This document shows positions 53,768 through 62,488 of a stretch of 64,000 nucleotides of DNA, piece after piece. Origin of the DNA: Tunturiibacter gelidiferens (GTDB lineage: Bacteria > Acidobacteriota > Terriglobia > Terriglobales > Acidobacteriaceae); contig NZ_JACCCV010000002.1 of NCBI RefSeq assembly GCF_013410115.1, positions 62,001 to 126,000 of the forward strand, given 5' to 3'. The position numbers were made by a program, and so were the translations under genes. The first letter of the stretch is position 1; every line of letters begins with the position of its first letter. The notes under the pieces are model-generated. The model was given only the letters and a program-made list of their open reading frames with translations, was not told the origin of the DNA and ran no database searches.

Positions 53768-53816
53768 CCAGTCCAACCTAATCGTCTTGATCCGCAATAG
53801 CCCTCTACTCAAATAG

Positions 53817-54596
53817 CTAGGCTGTCGCAATGAAAAGGGGGTATCCGAACAAATCGTTGCAACGAATTGTCGTCCCTTCCACACTTACCACTTTATTTTC
53901 CGAAACGGCGCGAACCGTATAGAGGGTTCTGATAGTTCTTACCTCGCCTCGGAAACCACCTGCGCGCTCAAGAATTGCTGTCGGCGACGCGAAGTCCCGT
54001 CTGGTTCCGTCGCTCTCGCCCTTATTAGCACCTAAACTTTCCAGTGTTCTCAAAAGTACATTGAGCGCGGTGTTCATCGAGTAAGCACGCGTAGACTGCT
54101 CGTCGTCCCAGAAGCCGACCAAAAGATAAACAAACATACCTCGTGCTCTGTACCGTTTCTCCTCGCTCAGAGTCACGTCGGGTTTCTCAATTGGATTTGA
54201 CACCCAAACTACGAGATCTCGGAGGCCTGTCACCACGGATTGTGGCTCACAATGGAATATGATCTGCCTGGCCTGCATGGTTTCCAACACAAATTGAGGT
54301 TGGTGAGCAAGAGCATCCTCTTCAGATTTCGGTCGACTTAGCAACAATGAGCCATGCTCCGTTAAATGTGCAACTAGAGCATCAACCATCTCAGGGTCAG
54401 TCGTAGGACGAACGGTTTCGCTCTGTTTCCCTTCGACGGAAGGTCCAGTGAGGGAAAGACCGACTTTCCATTCAGGTCGCTTATCGCTAGATAGCGTCGC
54501 GCCGATCTGTTCAGCATAGCTGCGAATTCTTGACTTATCTAGGTACAGATATTCCGTTAGAGCCTTAACCTGACCTTTCTTTGAACCCATCGCCAT
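53817..54596 (-). CDS. Unknown protein, second gene of an AT-richer two-gene cassette
   Basis: 259 residues from ATG 54596 (GAGG 7 nt upstream), 9 nt after the stop of the partner gene. I do not recognise the family with confidence. The opening KALTEYLYLDKSRIRSYAEQI has the YLD-x(4-5)-SY-x2-Q pattern seen in some proteins of unknown function of the DUF6414 kind; that link is tentative. The C-terminal half looks globular with alternating strands (IRTLYTVRAVSENKVVSVEGTTI). There are no membrane segments and no signal peptide. GC content is visibly lower than in uvrB and its codon use differs, suggesting acquisition by transfer together with the upstream gene. Confidence 0.7.
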   Translation of the reverse strand: MAMGSKKGQVKALTEYLYLDKSRIRSYAEQIGATLSSDKRPEWKVGLSLTGPSVEGKQSETVRPTTDPEMVDALVAHLTEHGSLLLSRPKSEEDALAHQPQFVLETMQARQIIFHCEPQSVVTGLRDLVVWVSNPIEKPDVTLSEEKRYRARGMFVYLLVGFWDDEQSTRAYSMNTALNVLLRTLESLGANKGESDGTRRDFASPTAILERAGGFRGEVRTIRTLYTVRAVSENKVVSVEGTTIRCNDLFGYPLFIATA

Positions 54597-54605
54597 TTTC
54601 AAGCC

Positions 54606-55427
54606 TCAAGTATTTTCTTTTAGAATATTCTGGAAAGCTTCGGCTGTATCAGGATCAAGCCTGGCTGCGTCATTGGACGCTAACAAGCCCTCCACCATCT
54701 TTGCAATTTGTGAATGCGTCTCCTTATTTTGATAAGACGTTCTGTCTGAAATTAGTAGTTCAATCATAATTCTCGTCAGAGCGAGGCGATCACCTATCTG
54801 GCATCCGGCGTCCATTAAGTGCAACGCTGCAGTTCCATGCCGGATAGCGTTCTCTTTCGAGCTACCGCCAGCGTCTTCATCCCAATCACTTGCCCTCATC
54901 CATCGCCCGTGAAAAGCTCGCGCCAGATCGTAGTGAGCTAAACATCTCAGATCCGGCATTGCCGATTCTCCAAAAGTTGAAAGTGATTGCTCCAGGTTCT
55001 GAATAGCTTCTGTCAGGATGTTCTCATCCGTCTTTTTTCGGGTTTGCGATTTGACCGCAAGTGCGGTACCAATTTTCAAATAAGCTTGCCCGCATGTTAG
55101 TGGAAATCTACTGCAGTCTGTATAGCTGATTATCGCCTTCGAGTGTTTAATCGACGAATCTCGATCCCCAGCTTCTTCAGCGATAATAGATTCGCGCCAG
55201 GCGAGCAATGCGGAAGAGGCTTCGGAGCACGTGGGTTCATCACCACTCACGGCCTCCGACAAGAGATCGCGGATTTCACTTAATGAACTATTCTCTCGAA
55301 GCATAGTCTGCGTATCGGCACTATCTGCGTCAGTGAGGAGTCGCAGAAATAGGAAATCAGCGATTGTCGGTCGCACACGCCGAGTTGAGATCTGTTCGAG
55401 AAGCTCCGCGATCGTCTTAACAGTCAT
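54606..55427 (-). CDS. Unknown helical-repeat protein, first gene of the AT-richer cassette
   Basis: 273 residues from ATG 55427, which has GGAG 6 nt upstream; an in-frame ATG at 55439 lacks a site. The protein appears all-helical, with TPR-like pairs such as CGQAYLKIGTALAVKSQ, then EAIQNLEQSLSTFGES and LAHYDLARAFHGRW. A short N-terminal block (MTVKTIAELLEQISTRRVRP) is separate. No catalytic motif is seen. TPR-like proteins usually bind a partner, here most likely the protein encoded 9 nt downstream. Low GC marks the pair as an insertion between uvrB and the glycosylase gene. Confidence 0.7.
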   Translation of the reverse strand: MTVKTIAELLEQISTRRVRPTIADFLFLRLLTDADSADTQTMLRENSSLSEIRDLLSEAVSGDEPTCSEASSALLAWRESIIAEEAGDRDSSIKHSKAIISYTDCSRFPLTCGQAYLKIGTALAVKSQTRKKTDENILTEAIQNLEQSLSTFGESAMPDLRCLAHYDLARAFHGRWMRASDWDEDAGGSSKENAIRHGTAALHLMDAGCQIGDRLALTRIMIELLISDRTSYQNKETHSQIAKMVEGLLASNDAARLDPDTAEAFQNILKENT

Positions 55428-55584
55428 CTTCCACTCCAAGTGCAGCGGGCCGACATGAGTTCGAGAATAGTACGGTGAATTCTCAATTGAATCAAGATAC
55501 CTCGGGGACGGGTGGCCCTCTCAAACTCACCACATACAGAAGTCCAGACCCAAGCCTTTTTCTCACTAGATTTTGCGCAAGAAA

Positions 55585-55606
55585 GTACCCCGGGGAGGGG
55601 GTACCC
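55585..55606. repeat. G-rich motif with flanking GTACC arms
   Basis: GTACCCCGGGGAGGGGGTAC: the outer GTACCCC/GGGGTAC arms can pair. It is immediately followed by an ATG that opens a 38-codon frame. Related G-rich motifs are at 15726 and 61996. Confidence 0.55.
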
Positions 55607-55723
55607 ATGAACAAGACCATCGAAGTCATCAAGGACATCCGCACCCTCTGCACCCACATCTTCGAAGGAGGCCACCGCTCCATCCCTAACGCGAAGCGGA
55701 CGGGTGAGGATGAAAGGATGTAG
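55607..55723 (+). CDS. Possible 38-residue ORF upstream of the glycosylase
   Basis: ATG 55607 to TAG 55723 encodes MNKTIEVIKDIRTLCTHIFE and a short basic tail. The codon bias of the first part resembles that of real genes, but there is no homology I can name and no ribosome binding site apart from the G-rich motif. It may be a leader peptide or chance. Confidence 0.25.
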   Translation: MNKTIEVIKDIRTLCTHIFEGGHRSIPNAKRTGEDERM

Positions 55724-56334
55724 TCGTCAAAAAACACACAGAGAATAGGAGAGCACATCCACAAACCCGCCAACTCCGACGCAGCTTCTACTCCCGCTCC
55801 CCCGAGATCGTAGCGCGAGCACTCCTCGGCAAACTCCTCATCCGCGACCTCCAAGGCAAGCGCCTCACCGCCCGCATCACCGAGGTCGAAGCCTACCTCG
55901 GCCTCATCGACCCGGCATCCCACGCAGCCCGCGGTCTCACTCCCAGCAACGCAATACTCTTCGGCCCATCCGGACACGTGTATGTCTACTTCATCTACGG
56001 CATGTACTACTGTCTCAACGTCGCCTCGCATCTTCCCGGCGAAGCCGGAGGAGTCCTCATCCGAGCCCTCGATCCAATCGACGGCCTCGAAACCATGGCC
56101 GATCTCCGCGGCCTCCCCCTCAACGCCAAACCCAAACTCCTCACCGGAGGCCCCGGCCGTCTCTGTCAGGCTCTCGACATCACCCGCAACAACTCCAACG
56201 GCCTCGACGTAACCTCACCCACCTCCGCCATCCGGATCGCCGACGACGGCCACCATCCCACCGAAATCCAAACCACCCCACGCATCGGCATCAGCAAAGC
56301 CGCCGACAGCCCCCTCCGCTTCCTCCTCGGCTGA
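55714..56334 (+). CDS. 3-methyladenine DNA glycosylase (AAG/MPG type), start codon unresolved
   Basis: Removes alkylated bases in base-excision repair. The AAG family sequence is clear from RRSFYSRSPEIVARALLGKLL through RITEVEAYLGLIDPASHAARG (catalytic Glu in the TEVEAY motif) and HVYVYFIYGMYYCLNV to the C-terminus. The frame is open from 55714, but the only ATG, GTG or TTG within it before the catalytic core is the GTG at 55978, which would delete the catalytic Glu. An ATG at 55710 in another frame would connect if one base were skipped in the A6 run at 55729-55734. Either the gene is frameshifted, expression uses slippage, or a non-standard start is used. Confidence 0.75.
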   Translation, partial: KDVVVKKHTENRRAHPQTRQLRRSFYSRSPEIVARALLGKLLIRDLQGKRLTARITEVEAYLGLIDPASHAARGLTPSNAILFGPSGHVYVYFIYGMYYCLNVASHLPGEAGGVLIRALDPIDGLETMADLRGLPLNAKPKLLTGGPGRLCQALDITRNNSNGLDVTSPTSAIRIADDGHHPTEIQTTPRIGISKAADSPLRFLLG

Positions 56335-56421
56335 GCCACGGCATCATGAGCAACTTCCTCTCCAAAATGGAGTCTAGTGATAGTGCACAAAGCGCCAAAG
56401 GAACACAGGTATAACGAAGGT

Positions 56422-57384
56422 ATGAAGACCATTCACAAAACGCTGTCAGCCTTAACTCTCTTGACTCTCAGCGCAATCTCCCTAGCCCAGGCCCCCATCG
56501 AACGTCAGGCGCCACCACCGCCGCCGCCCGACCAGCAACAAGCCCAGCCCTACCCACAAAATCCACCAGCCTACCCACAGCAAGACCAGCCCCAGTACCA
56601 ACAGCAACGGGGCGCGCCCGATCAGCAACAACAGGCACCCCCACCACCCATGGCCGCCCAGCAACTCGACCAGCTCGTCCAGCGCATCGCCCTCTATCCA
56701 GACCCGCTCCTCGCCCAGGTCCTCACCGCCTCCACCTTTTGGAACGAGATCCCCGACGCCGCCACCTGGGCCCAGCAGCATAGCTTCATGACTGGCGACT
56801 CCCTCGCCCAAGCCATCCAGACCGATAACCTCCCCTGGGATCCCAGCGTCCTCGCCCTGCTCCCCTTCCCGAACGTCCTCGACATGATGGCCCGCGACCC
56901 CCAATGGACCGGCACGCTCGGCAACGCCGTCCTCAGCCAGCGCCCTGACGTCATGGACGCCGTCCAGCGCCAGCGCCGCGTCGCCCACGACTACGGCTAC
57001 CTCACCCCCAACTCCTACGACAACGTCGTTGACAACGGCGGCTACCTCGAGATCCAGCCCATCAACCCCGCCTACTACTACGTCCCCATCTACAGCCCGG
57101 CCGTCGTCTTCTACCGCCCCCGCCCCGGATTCATCATCAGCACAGGGATCCGTTTCGGCCCCGTCGTTACCATCGGTCCGGCCTTCGGCGTCTACGGCTG
57201 GTACGGAGCAGGCTTCGGCTGGGGAGGCCACGCCATCTTCATCGACCACCACCCCTGGACCCGCACCTACTACAACAGCGGCGTCTACGTTCACCCCTAC
57301 GCCCACCCCTACGTGCGCCCAGCATCCCCTCGCGTAGAAAGCCACGCCCACTACGAAGAACACGGCGGCGACCACCACCACTAA
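56422..57384 (+). CDS. DUF3300 family exported protein
   Basis: 320 residues from ATG 56422, where a signal peptide begins (MKTIHKTLSALTLLTLSAIS); the longer frame from 56377 adds 15 residues without export features. A Pro/Gln-rich linker (about 27-85) is followed by the DUF3300 domain: LDQLVQRIALYPDPLLAQVL, TASTFWNEIPDAATWAQQH and DPSVLALLPFPNVLDMM, and YYYVPIYSPAVVFYRP. The C-terminus is Gly, Trp and His rich (HYEEHGGDHHH) and might bind metal. Function is unknown for the family. A 13-bp hairpin follows. Confidence 0.88.
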   Translation: MKTIHKTLSALTLLTLSAISLAQAPIERQAPPPPPPDQQQAQPYPQNPPAYPQQDQPQYQQQRGAPDQQQQAPPPPMAAQQLDQLVQRIALYPDPLLAQVLTASTFWNEIPDAATWAQQHSFMTGDSLAQAIQTDNLPWDPSVLALLPFPNVLDMMARDPQWTGTLGNAVLSQRPDVMDAVQRQRRVAHDYGYLTPNSYDNVVDNGGYLEIQPINPAYYYVPIYSPAVVFYRPRPGFIISTGIRFGPVVTIGPAFGVYGWYGAGFGWGGHAIFIDHHPWTRTYYNSGVYVHPYAHPYVRPASPRVESHAHYEEHGGDHHH

Positions 57385-57405
57385 ACTCCGCCAGTCACAA
57401 ACAAA

Positions 57406-57436
57406 CATGTCCGACAGACATCCTCTGTCGGACATG
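57406..57436 (+). terminator. Hairpin after the DUF3300 gene
   Basis: CATGTCCGACAGA (57406-57418) and TCTGTCGGACATG (57424-57436) form a perfect 13-bp stem with a 5-nt loop, 22 nt past the stop codon. Confidence 0.8.
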
Positions 57437-57520
57437 CCGTTTAATTCGCAATCACCAATTCCTTGCTACTCTTATCTCCAGCTCTGAACCCCGAGCAGCC
57501 AAAGAACCAGTCGAGGAAGC

Positions 57521-58306
57521 ATGATCATCGTCAACGACGAATACGTCACACTCGACACCCCCAAAGGCCCCATGCGGACCCACATCGTCCGCCCCGCTGC
57601 CCCCGGCCGCTACCCCGGCGTCGTCTTCTACTCCGAGATCTTCCAGATCACCCCACCCATCCGCCGCACCGCCGCCATTCTCGCCGGCCACGGCTACATC
57701 GTCGCCATGCCCGAGATCTATCACGAGTTCGAACCCGCCGGTACCGTCTTCGCCTACGACCAAACCGGCTCCGACCGCGGCAACATCCTCAAGACCACCA
57801 AAGAGCTCTCCAGCTACGACGCCGATGCCCGCGCCGCACTCGACCACCTCAAATCCCGCCCCGACTGCACCGGCCATCTCGGAGCCATGGGCATCTGCAT
57901 CGGCGGCCACCTCGCCTTCCGCGCCGCCATGAACCCCGACGTCCTCGCCACCGCCTGCTTCTACGCCACCGACATCCACAAAGGCTCCCTCGGCAATGGC
58001 GGCGACGACTCCCTCCAACGCGCCGCCGACATCAAAGGCGAACTCCTCCTAATCTGGGGCCGCCAGGACCCGCACATTCCTCTCGAAGGTCGCATGACCG
58101 TCCTCGCCCGTCTCAACGAACTCGAAAAGAGATTCAGCTGGCACGAGGTCAACGGAGCCCACGCCTTCATGCGCGACGAAGGCATCCGCTACGACCCCGA
58201 ACTCGCCCATACCCTCTACGGCCTGGTCTTCAATCTCTTCCATCGCAAACTAGGCGAAGGCGACCAGACCACCCAAACCACCGCCTCCACCGAGACCCGC
58301 CACTAA
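57521..58306 (+). CDS. Dienelactone hydrolase family protein
   Basis: 261 residues, close to the usual 236-260. The nucleophile is Cys126 in GAMGICIGGHLAF, as in true dienelactone hydrolases; the acid Asp is in WGRQDPHIP and the His in EVNGAHAFM. The start MIIVNDEYVTLDTPKGPMRTH matches family N-termini, and no signal peptide is present, so it is cytoplasmic. Hydrolysis of dienelactones or similar carboxylic esters is expected, although no aromatic-degradation genes are nearby except the monooxygenase at 49898. Confidence 0.9.
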   Translation: MIIVNDEYVTLDTPKGPMRTHIVRPAAPGRYPGVVFYSEIFQITPPIRRTAAILAGHGYIVAMPEIYHEFEPAGTVFAYDQTGSDRGNILKTTKELSSYDADARAALDHLKSRPDCTGHLGAMGICIGGHLAFRAAMNPDVLATACFYATDIHKGSLGNGGDDSLQRAADIKGELLLIWGRQDPHIPLEGRMTVLARLNELEKRFSWHEVNGAHAFMRDEGIRYDPELAHTLYGLVFNLFHRKLGEGDQTTQTTASTETRH

Positions 58307-58481
58307 AATCGGCTCGCCCCGGACAGGCAGCCCACGCACAACGTTCCGGCCTGAATCTTTGCTCACACTTCAGTTGACTCGCACAAGTATTTGCGAGACT
58401 ATCGTTGCGCGTTCCTCCCCTGGGCCTTTATTTCTCTGTAGCATTTCTCCCTCCTCCTCTGATCGCGCCCATGGAGCGTCT

Positions 58482-61400
58482 ATGAACCCGCACCTATCAT
58501 TACCCCTCCTTCTCGTCATCCTTCTTCCTCTACCCGCAATGGCCCAGACGTCTGCGGCCGCGTCGAATCATCCTGCCCACCCTGTCCCAGCGACAGACTA
58601 CGGAAAATTACCGTTAAGTTTCGAAGCCAATCAGGGCCAGACCGATTCCCAGGTCAGGTTTCTCTCGCGCGGCCATGGTTATTCGCTCTTCCTCACAGAC
58701 TCCGCAGCGGTCCTCACGCTCGCCAGGCCCGAACCGCCAGCAGCCTCCGACTACTCGTCTCCACCGCAAAAGAATCACGCCGCCAGATCCATAAACACGG
58801 ACGCAGTGCGCATGGAACTGGTCGGAGCATCGCACCCCCAACGAGTCACCGGCGCCGAGCAACTGTCAGGGACGGCCAACTACTTCATCGGACGCGACTC
58901 CACTAAGTGGCATACCAACATCCCAACCTACGCTCGGGTCAGTTACACAGGCGTCTACCCCGGAGTCGACCTGGTCTACTACGGCAACCAGCAGCATCTC
59001 GAGTACGACTTCATCCTGGCTCCCGGAGCCGACCCCAAACCACTGCGCCTCCAATTCACCGGCGCGCAAAGGCTCACGCTCGACCCCAGCGGCAACCTCA
59101 CCGTCCGCGCAAAAAATGGCGAGATAGCCTTCCAGAAGCCACTCGTCTACCAGGAAAAAAACGGCCGCCGCCAAACCATCGATGGCAAATTCAAACTACT
59201 GGCTGACAACTCCATCACCTTCACCCTGGGCGCCTACGATCACCACCAAACCCTGGTCATCGACCCCACCCTCGCCTACTCCACCTATCTGGGAGGAGTG
59301 ACTCCTTACTACACCTCACCGTCCTCCATGGCCGTCGATCCACAGGGCAATGCCTACGTCGTCGGATACACCGAATCCGATACCTTCCCTTCCACCCCCG
59401 GAGCCTTTGCAGGACCATCGACGTCTATCGAAAGAGGATTCGTCACAAAGCTCAATCCGACGGGCACAGCACTGGTCTACTCTGCGATCTTTGGCGACTC
59501 AACTCCCTCACACATTGCAGTAGACAGCTCCGGAAACGCCTACGTCACAGGTGGCGCGTCCAGCAACTTTCCCGTAACACCAGGCTCCTTCCAGGCTCCA
59601 GGCGGTGGCCTCTTCATTGTGAAGCTCAACCCGGCTGGAACCGCGCTGCTCTATTCAGCTCGCCTGGGCGGAGATCAGGCCAACGGACCCGACGGTGTCG
59701 AAGGCATCGCAGTAGATGCAGCTGGCGATCTCTACCTCGCAGGAGATACTGGATCGACTAATTTCCCCGTAACTCCGGGAGCCTTTCAGACCCACAACCC
59801 AGACACCGCTGGATACGATTACGGCAAGTCAATCTTCGTGTCTAAACTCAATCCAGCCGGCTCCGCGCTCCTCTACTCCACCTACCTCGGTGGCAGCACG
59901 CAGGACTACGGTAACGGCATTGCGATCGATGACTCAGGCGACGCATACGTCACCGGCGTCTCTGGCTCCTCTGACTTTCCCGTGACCAGCGGAGTCTTTC
60001 AAACAACCGCCAAAACCTTCAATGGAAGCGCCTTCGTTGCCAAGCTGAATCCACAAGGCACGGGGCTGATCTATGCCACCTATCTCGGCGGAAGCGGCGG
60101 GGACTCCGGCAACGCCATCGCGATCGACTCGTCAGGCGACGCCTACGTGGCGGGATCTACAGCATCTACCGACTTCCCCGTCACCGCCGGAGCATTTCAA
60201 TCGATCAAGCGCAGCACCGGCATCGAAGAGACCAACGGCTTCATCACAAAGCTCAATCCCGACGCGACCGCTCTCATCTACTCCACCTATCTCGGCGGAA
60301 CCTACTCCGACTCGATACTTGGCATGGCAGTCAATCGCTTCGGAAACGCACTCGTCACCGGATACACACAGTCTCACGACTTCCCTGTTACCGAGGATGC
60401 CTTTCAAAGCTCCAACGGAGGGTCCGAACCAGCCGGTACCTCCAACGCCTTCGTCACGGAACTCGCTCCCAACGGCACAGCTCTCGACTACTCGACCTAT
60501 CTCGGCGGAAACGGAGGTTATTCATTTGCATTTGGAGACTATGGAAGAGCCATCGTTCTCGACCTCGCAGGAAACGCTTACTTGACCGGAATAGCTTCTT
60601 CACAGAACTTCCCGACCACCGCCGGAGCATTTCAACCAGTCGATCCGACCGGCTCGACCGACAACGCCAATGCGTTCGTCTCCAAATTTGTCTTTGCCAA
60701 ACATTCAGTCCGGCTCGAGACGACCACCCAACTGACTGCCAATGCCAATCCCGTCAGAGTAGGCGACAAAATCACCTTCACAGCCTATGTCCGAGCGGCT
60801 TCGGGAACCGGAACTCCAACCGGATATCTAAGGATCAATGTTGATGCTGTCACCTTCGCCACAGTGCCGTTGAACGAGACTGGCCAAGCGACCGTCACCT
60901 GGACCGCTCGAACACCCGGCAAATTCAGATTCAAGGCCCGCTACCTTGGCGATGAAGACTACTTGCCCAGCAGCAGCGACGCCCTCTCGGAGAAGGTCAT
61001 CGGCCCCCCAGCCCGAATAGCGGGCGTCTCAGGCTCTCATCAGAAAGCCATCTACGGGTCGAAGTTTGCAGCGCCACTCATTGCACTCGTAAAGGACATC
61101 GATGGCACTCCGGTCTCGGGTGTCAAAATTACCTTCAGCGGCGCAGGGATCAAGTTCTCAAGCGCTACCGCAGTCACCGGCGCGAACGGCGAAGCGTCGG
61201 TAGACGCAACGGCTGAAGCATCCGGCAACCTCACGGCGGAGGCATCGGTCTCTGGCGTATCGGCCCCGGCCACATTCGCACTGACAGCAACCAGAGCCCA
61301 ACTAACGGTCACCGCGAAAAGTGTGAGCGTGCCCGTTGGCCACGCAATCCCCACGCTCACCTCTTCTATCGCCGGCTTCGTAAACGGCGACAAGCCGACA

Positions 61401-61556
61401 GTAGTCACAGGAGATGCCAGAGAAGTCACGCATGCCAGACAAGGATCGCCTGCAGGTGTCTACACCATCGAGATTGGAAAGGGAACTCTGGAAGCGTCCG
61501 ACTACACCTTCAACTTTGTAGACGGAACTTTGACCATCACCTCATCGACCCCCTGA
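58482..61556 (+). CDS. Large exported SBBP-repeat protein with Ig-like and MBG domains
   Basis: 1024 residues from ATG 58482, which starts a good signal peptide (MNPHLSLPLLLVILLPLPAMA); the frame opens at 58359 without export features. Residues about 35-265 are the N-terminal domain common to these proteins (PLSFEANQGQTDSQVRFLSRG). About seven beta-propeller (SBBP) units follow, each with the pattern YSTYLGG...AIDSSGDAYVAGST...DFPVT.GAFQ. Two Ig-like domains and a C-terminal MBG-type domain (LTVTAKSVSVPVGHAIPTLTS onward) end the protein. It is probably a surface or secreted adhesion or binding protein, a type abundant in Acidobacteriota. No enzyme motif is seen. Confidence 0.9.
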   Translation: MNPHLSLPLLLVILLPLPAMAQTSAAASNHPAHPVPATDYGKLPLSFEANQGQTDSQVRFLSRGHGYSLFLTDSAAVLTLARPEPPAASDYSSPPQKNHAARSINTDAVRMELVGASHPQRVTGAEQLSGTANYFIGRDSTKWHTNIPTYARVSYTGVYPGVDLVYYGNQQHLEYDFILAPGADPKPLRLQFTGAQRLTLDPSGNLTVRAKNGEIAFQKPLVYQEKNGRRQTIDGKFKLLADNSITFTLGAYDHHQTLVIDPTLAYSTYLGGVTPYYTSPSSMAVDPQGNAYVVGYTESDTFPSTPGAFAGPSTSIERGFVTKLNPTGTALVYSAIFGDSTPSHIAVDSSGNAYVTGGASSNFPVTPGSFQAPGGGLFIVKLNPAGTALLYSARLGGDQANGPDGVEGIAVDAAGDLYLAGDTGSTNFPVTPGAFQTHNPDTAGYDYGKSIFVSKLNPAGSALLYSTYLGGSTQDYGNGIAIDDSGDAYVTGVSGSSDFPVTSGVFQTTAKTFNGSAFVAKLNPQGTGLIYATYLGGSGGDSGNAIAIDSSGDAYVAGSTASTDFPVTAGAFQSIKRSTGIEETNGFITKLNPDATALIYSTYLGGTYSDSILGMAVNRFGNALVTGYTQSHDFPVTEDAFQSSNGGSEPAGTSNAFVTELAPNGTALDYSTYLGGNGGYSFAFGDYGRAIVLDLAGNAYLTGIASSQNFPTTAGAFQPVDPTGSTDNANAFVSKFVFAKHSVRLETTTQLTANANPVRVGDKITFTAYVRAASGTGTPTGYLRINVDAVTFATVPLNETGQATVTWTARTPGKFRFKARYLGDEDYLPSSSDALSEKVIGPPARIAGVSGSHQKAIYGSKFAAPLIALVKDIDGTPVSGVKITFSGAGIKFSSATAVTGANGEASVDATAEASGNLTAEASVSGVSAPATFALTATRAQLTVTAKSVSVPVGHAIPTLTSSIAGFVNGDKPTVVTGDAREVTHARQGSPAGVYTIEIGKGTLEASDYTFNFVDGTLTITSSTP

Positions 61557-61738
61557 TGACCTTTCGTATGAGCCGGCGACGTTCCACTCAGAGGACCACC
61601 GCCGCATCCGCCCTCTAACGTTTGCGTCGACCGGTGCAACGGGATCAACGCCAGGGATCAATCTTCGATCGATGTCTCTGAGACTTTGTCCCTATATGCT
61701 TCCCGCCTGCCTCTTTGCGTCCTTCCAGCTCAAAATTC

Positions 61739-61823
61739 CTGTCAAGCCCCCAAACCGCAAATCCCCGCGCCAGTCCAGCACATTCGCGTGGCGTATGAGT
61801 TATGGTCCAAACGCTATAATCAA
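61739..61823. repeat. Dispersed 85-bp element D, copy 2
   Basis: Shares the ordered blocks CTGTCAAGCCCC, CCGCGCCAG, CGTGGCGTAT, AGTTAT and CGCTATAAT with the copy at 15453. The -10-like TATAAT is at 61815-61820. Confidence 0.75.
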
Positions 61824-61838
61824 TAAAGAATCAAAAAA

Positions 61839-61860
61839 AGCCCCGGCTACCGCCGGGGCT
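61839..61860. terminator. Bidirectional terminator hairpin
   Basis: AGCCCCGGC-tacc-GCCGGGGCT with A7 before it and CTTGTTCTT after it, able to work for the SBBP gene and for the minus-strand gene ending at 62038. Confidence 0.8.
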
Positions 61861-61995
61861 CTTGTTCTTAGCAAGGAGCAAACGACTGCAAACCCTTTGT
61901 TTGGACGTATTTGGGCGTAACCCTTTTGTAATGACTATTTTACCAAGGGGTCATTTCACTAACTTCATGATAATAAGTTACTTGCGAGCGCATAT

Positions 61996-62012
61996 GGGGG
62001 AGGGGGGTACCC
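61996..62012 (+). repeat. G-rich motif GGGGGAGGGGGGTACCC
   Basis: Third clear copy of the intergenic G-rich motif; GGGTACCC also occurs in the copy at 55585. Confidence 0.6.
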
Positions 62013-62037
62013 GCCGCAGTCCAGCACAGGGTCCGTA

Positions 62038-62448
62038 CTATCTCCAGCTGACAGCCAGATGCCACCGCATCTTCCGGTCCATCGTCTTCTCGAGCACGTG
62101 GGCGTACTCCAGCAGCTCCGAGAGCACCTGCTCGCCCTCGGTCCCCAGTTGTTGCGGATCAGCCTCCAGCGTCCTCAACAGAGCACGCACGGTCTTCAAT
62201 CCATCCGCAGGCGAGTACCACTGCGGCGGGGGCAGCCGACGAAGAAGCTCCTGGTTCCCAGCACCCTCTTCGATCAGCAGTGACATCGAATTCTCATCCG
62301 CCGAAAAGAATTCAATCAGCGGCCTGACTCCAAGTCGCAAAGCCAGACGCTCCAGCGCATCTTCATGTCGCGCCAGCGATCGCCCATTTACAAAGATATC
62401 GAACCCAGGGTCGTCGCCCTCGACCACAATGTACATGGAAGCAGCCAT
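62038..62448 (-). CDS. Conserved-looking protein of unknown function
   Basis: 136 residues, soluble, acidic. It begins MAASMYIVVEGDDPGFDIFVNG, continues RSLARHEDALERLALRLGV and ends with a helix-rich part (GEQVLSELLEYAHVLEKTMD). Trp-Tyr residues in PPPQWYSPADGL mark the middle. I do not recognise a named family. It lies 40 nt downstream of the membrane-protein gene, so the two may be cotranscribed. Confidence 0.75.
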   Translation of the reverse strand: MAASMYIVVEGDDPGFDIFVNGRSLARHEDALERLALRLGVRPLIEFFSADENSMSLLIEEGAGNQELLRRLPPPQWYSPADGLKTVRALLRTLEADPQQLGTEGEQVLSELLEYAHVLEKTMDRKMRWHLAVSWR

Positions 62449-62488
62449 TGCCCAAAGTGTACCGCGCAGAAGTCTACACAGAAAAGTA

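Larger units (their letters stand above)
61557..62037. other. Intergenic region with repeat D, terminator and G-rich motif
   Basis: No gene. In order it contains repeat D copy 2 (61739-61823), a GC-rich hairpin (61839-61860), an AT-rich stretch with CTTTTGTAATG-like sequence and a G-rich motif (61996-62012). Confidence 0.6.
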
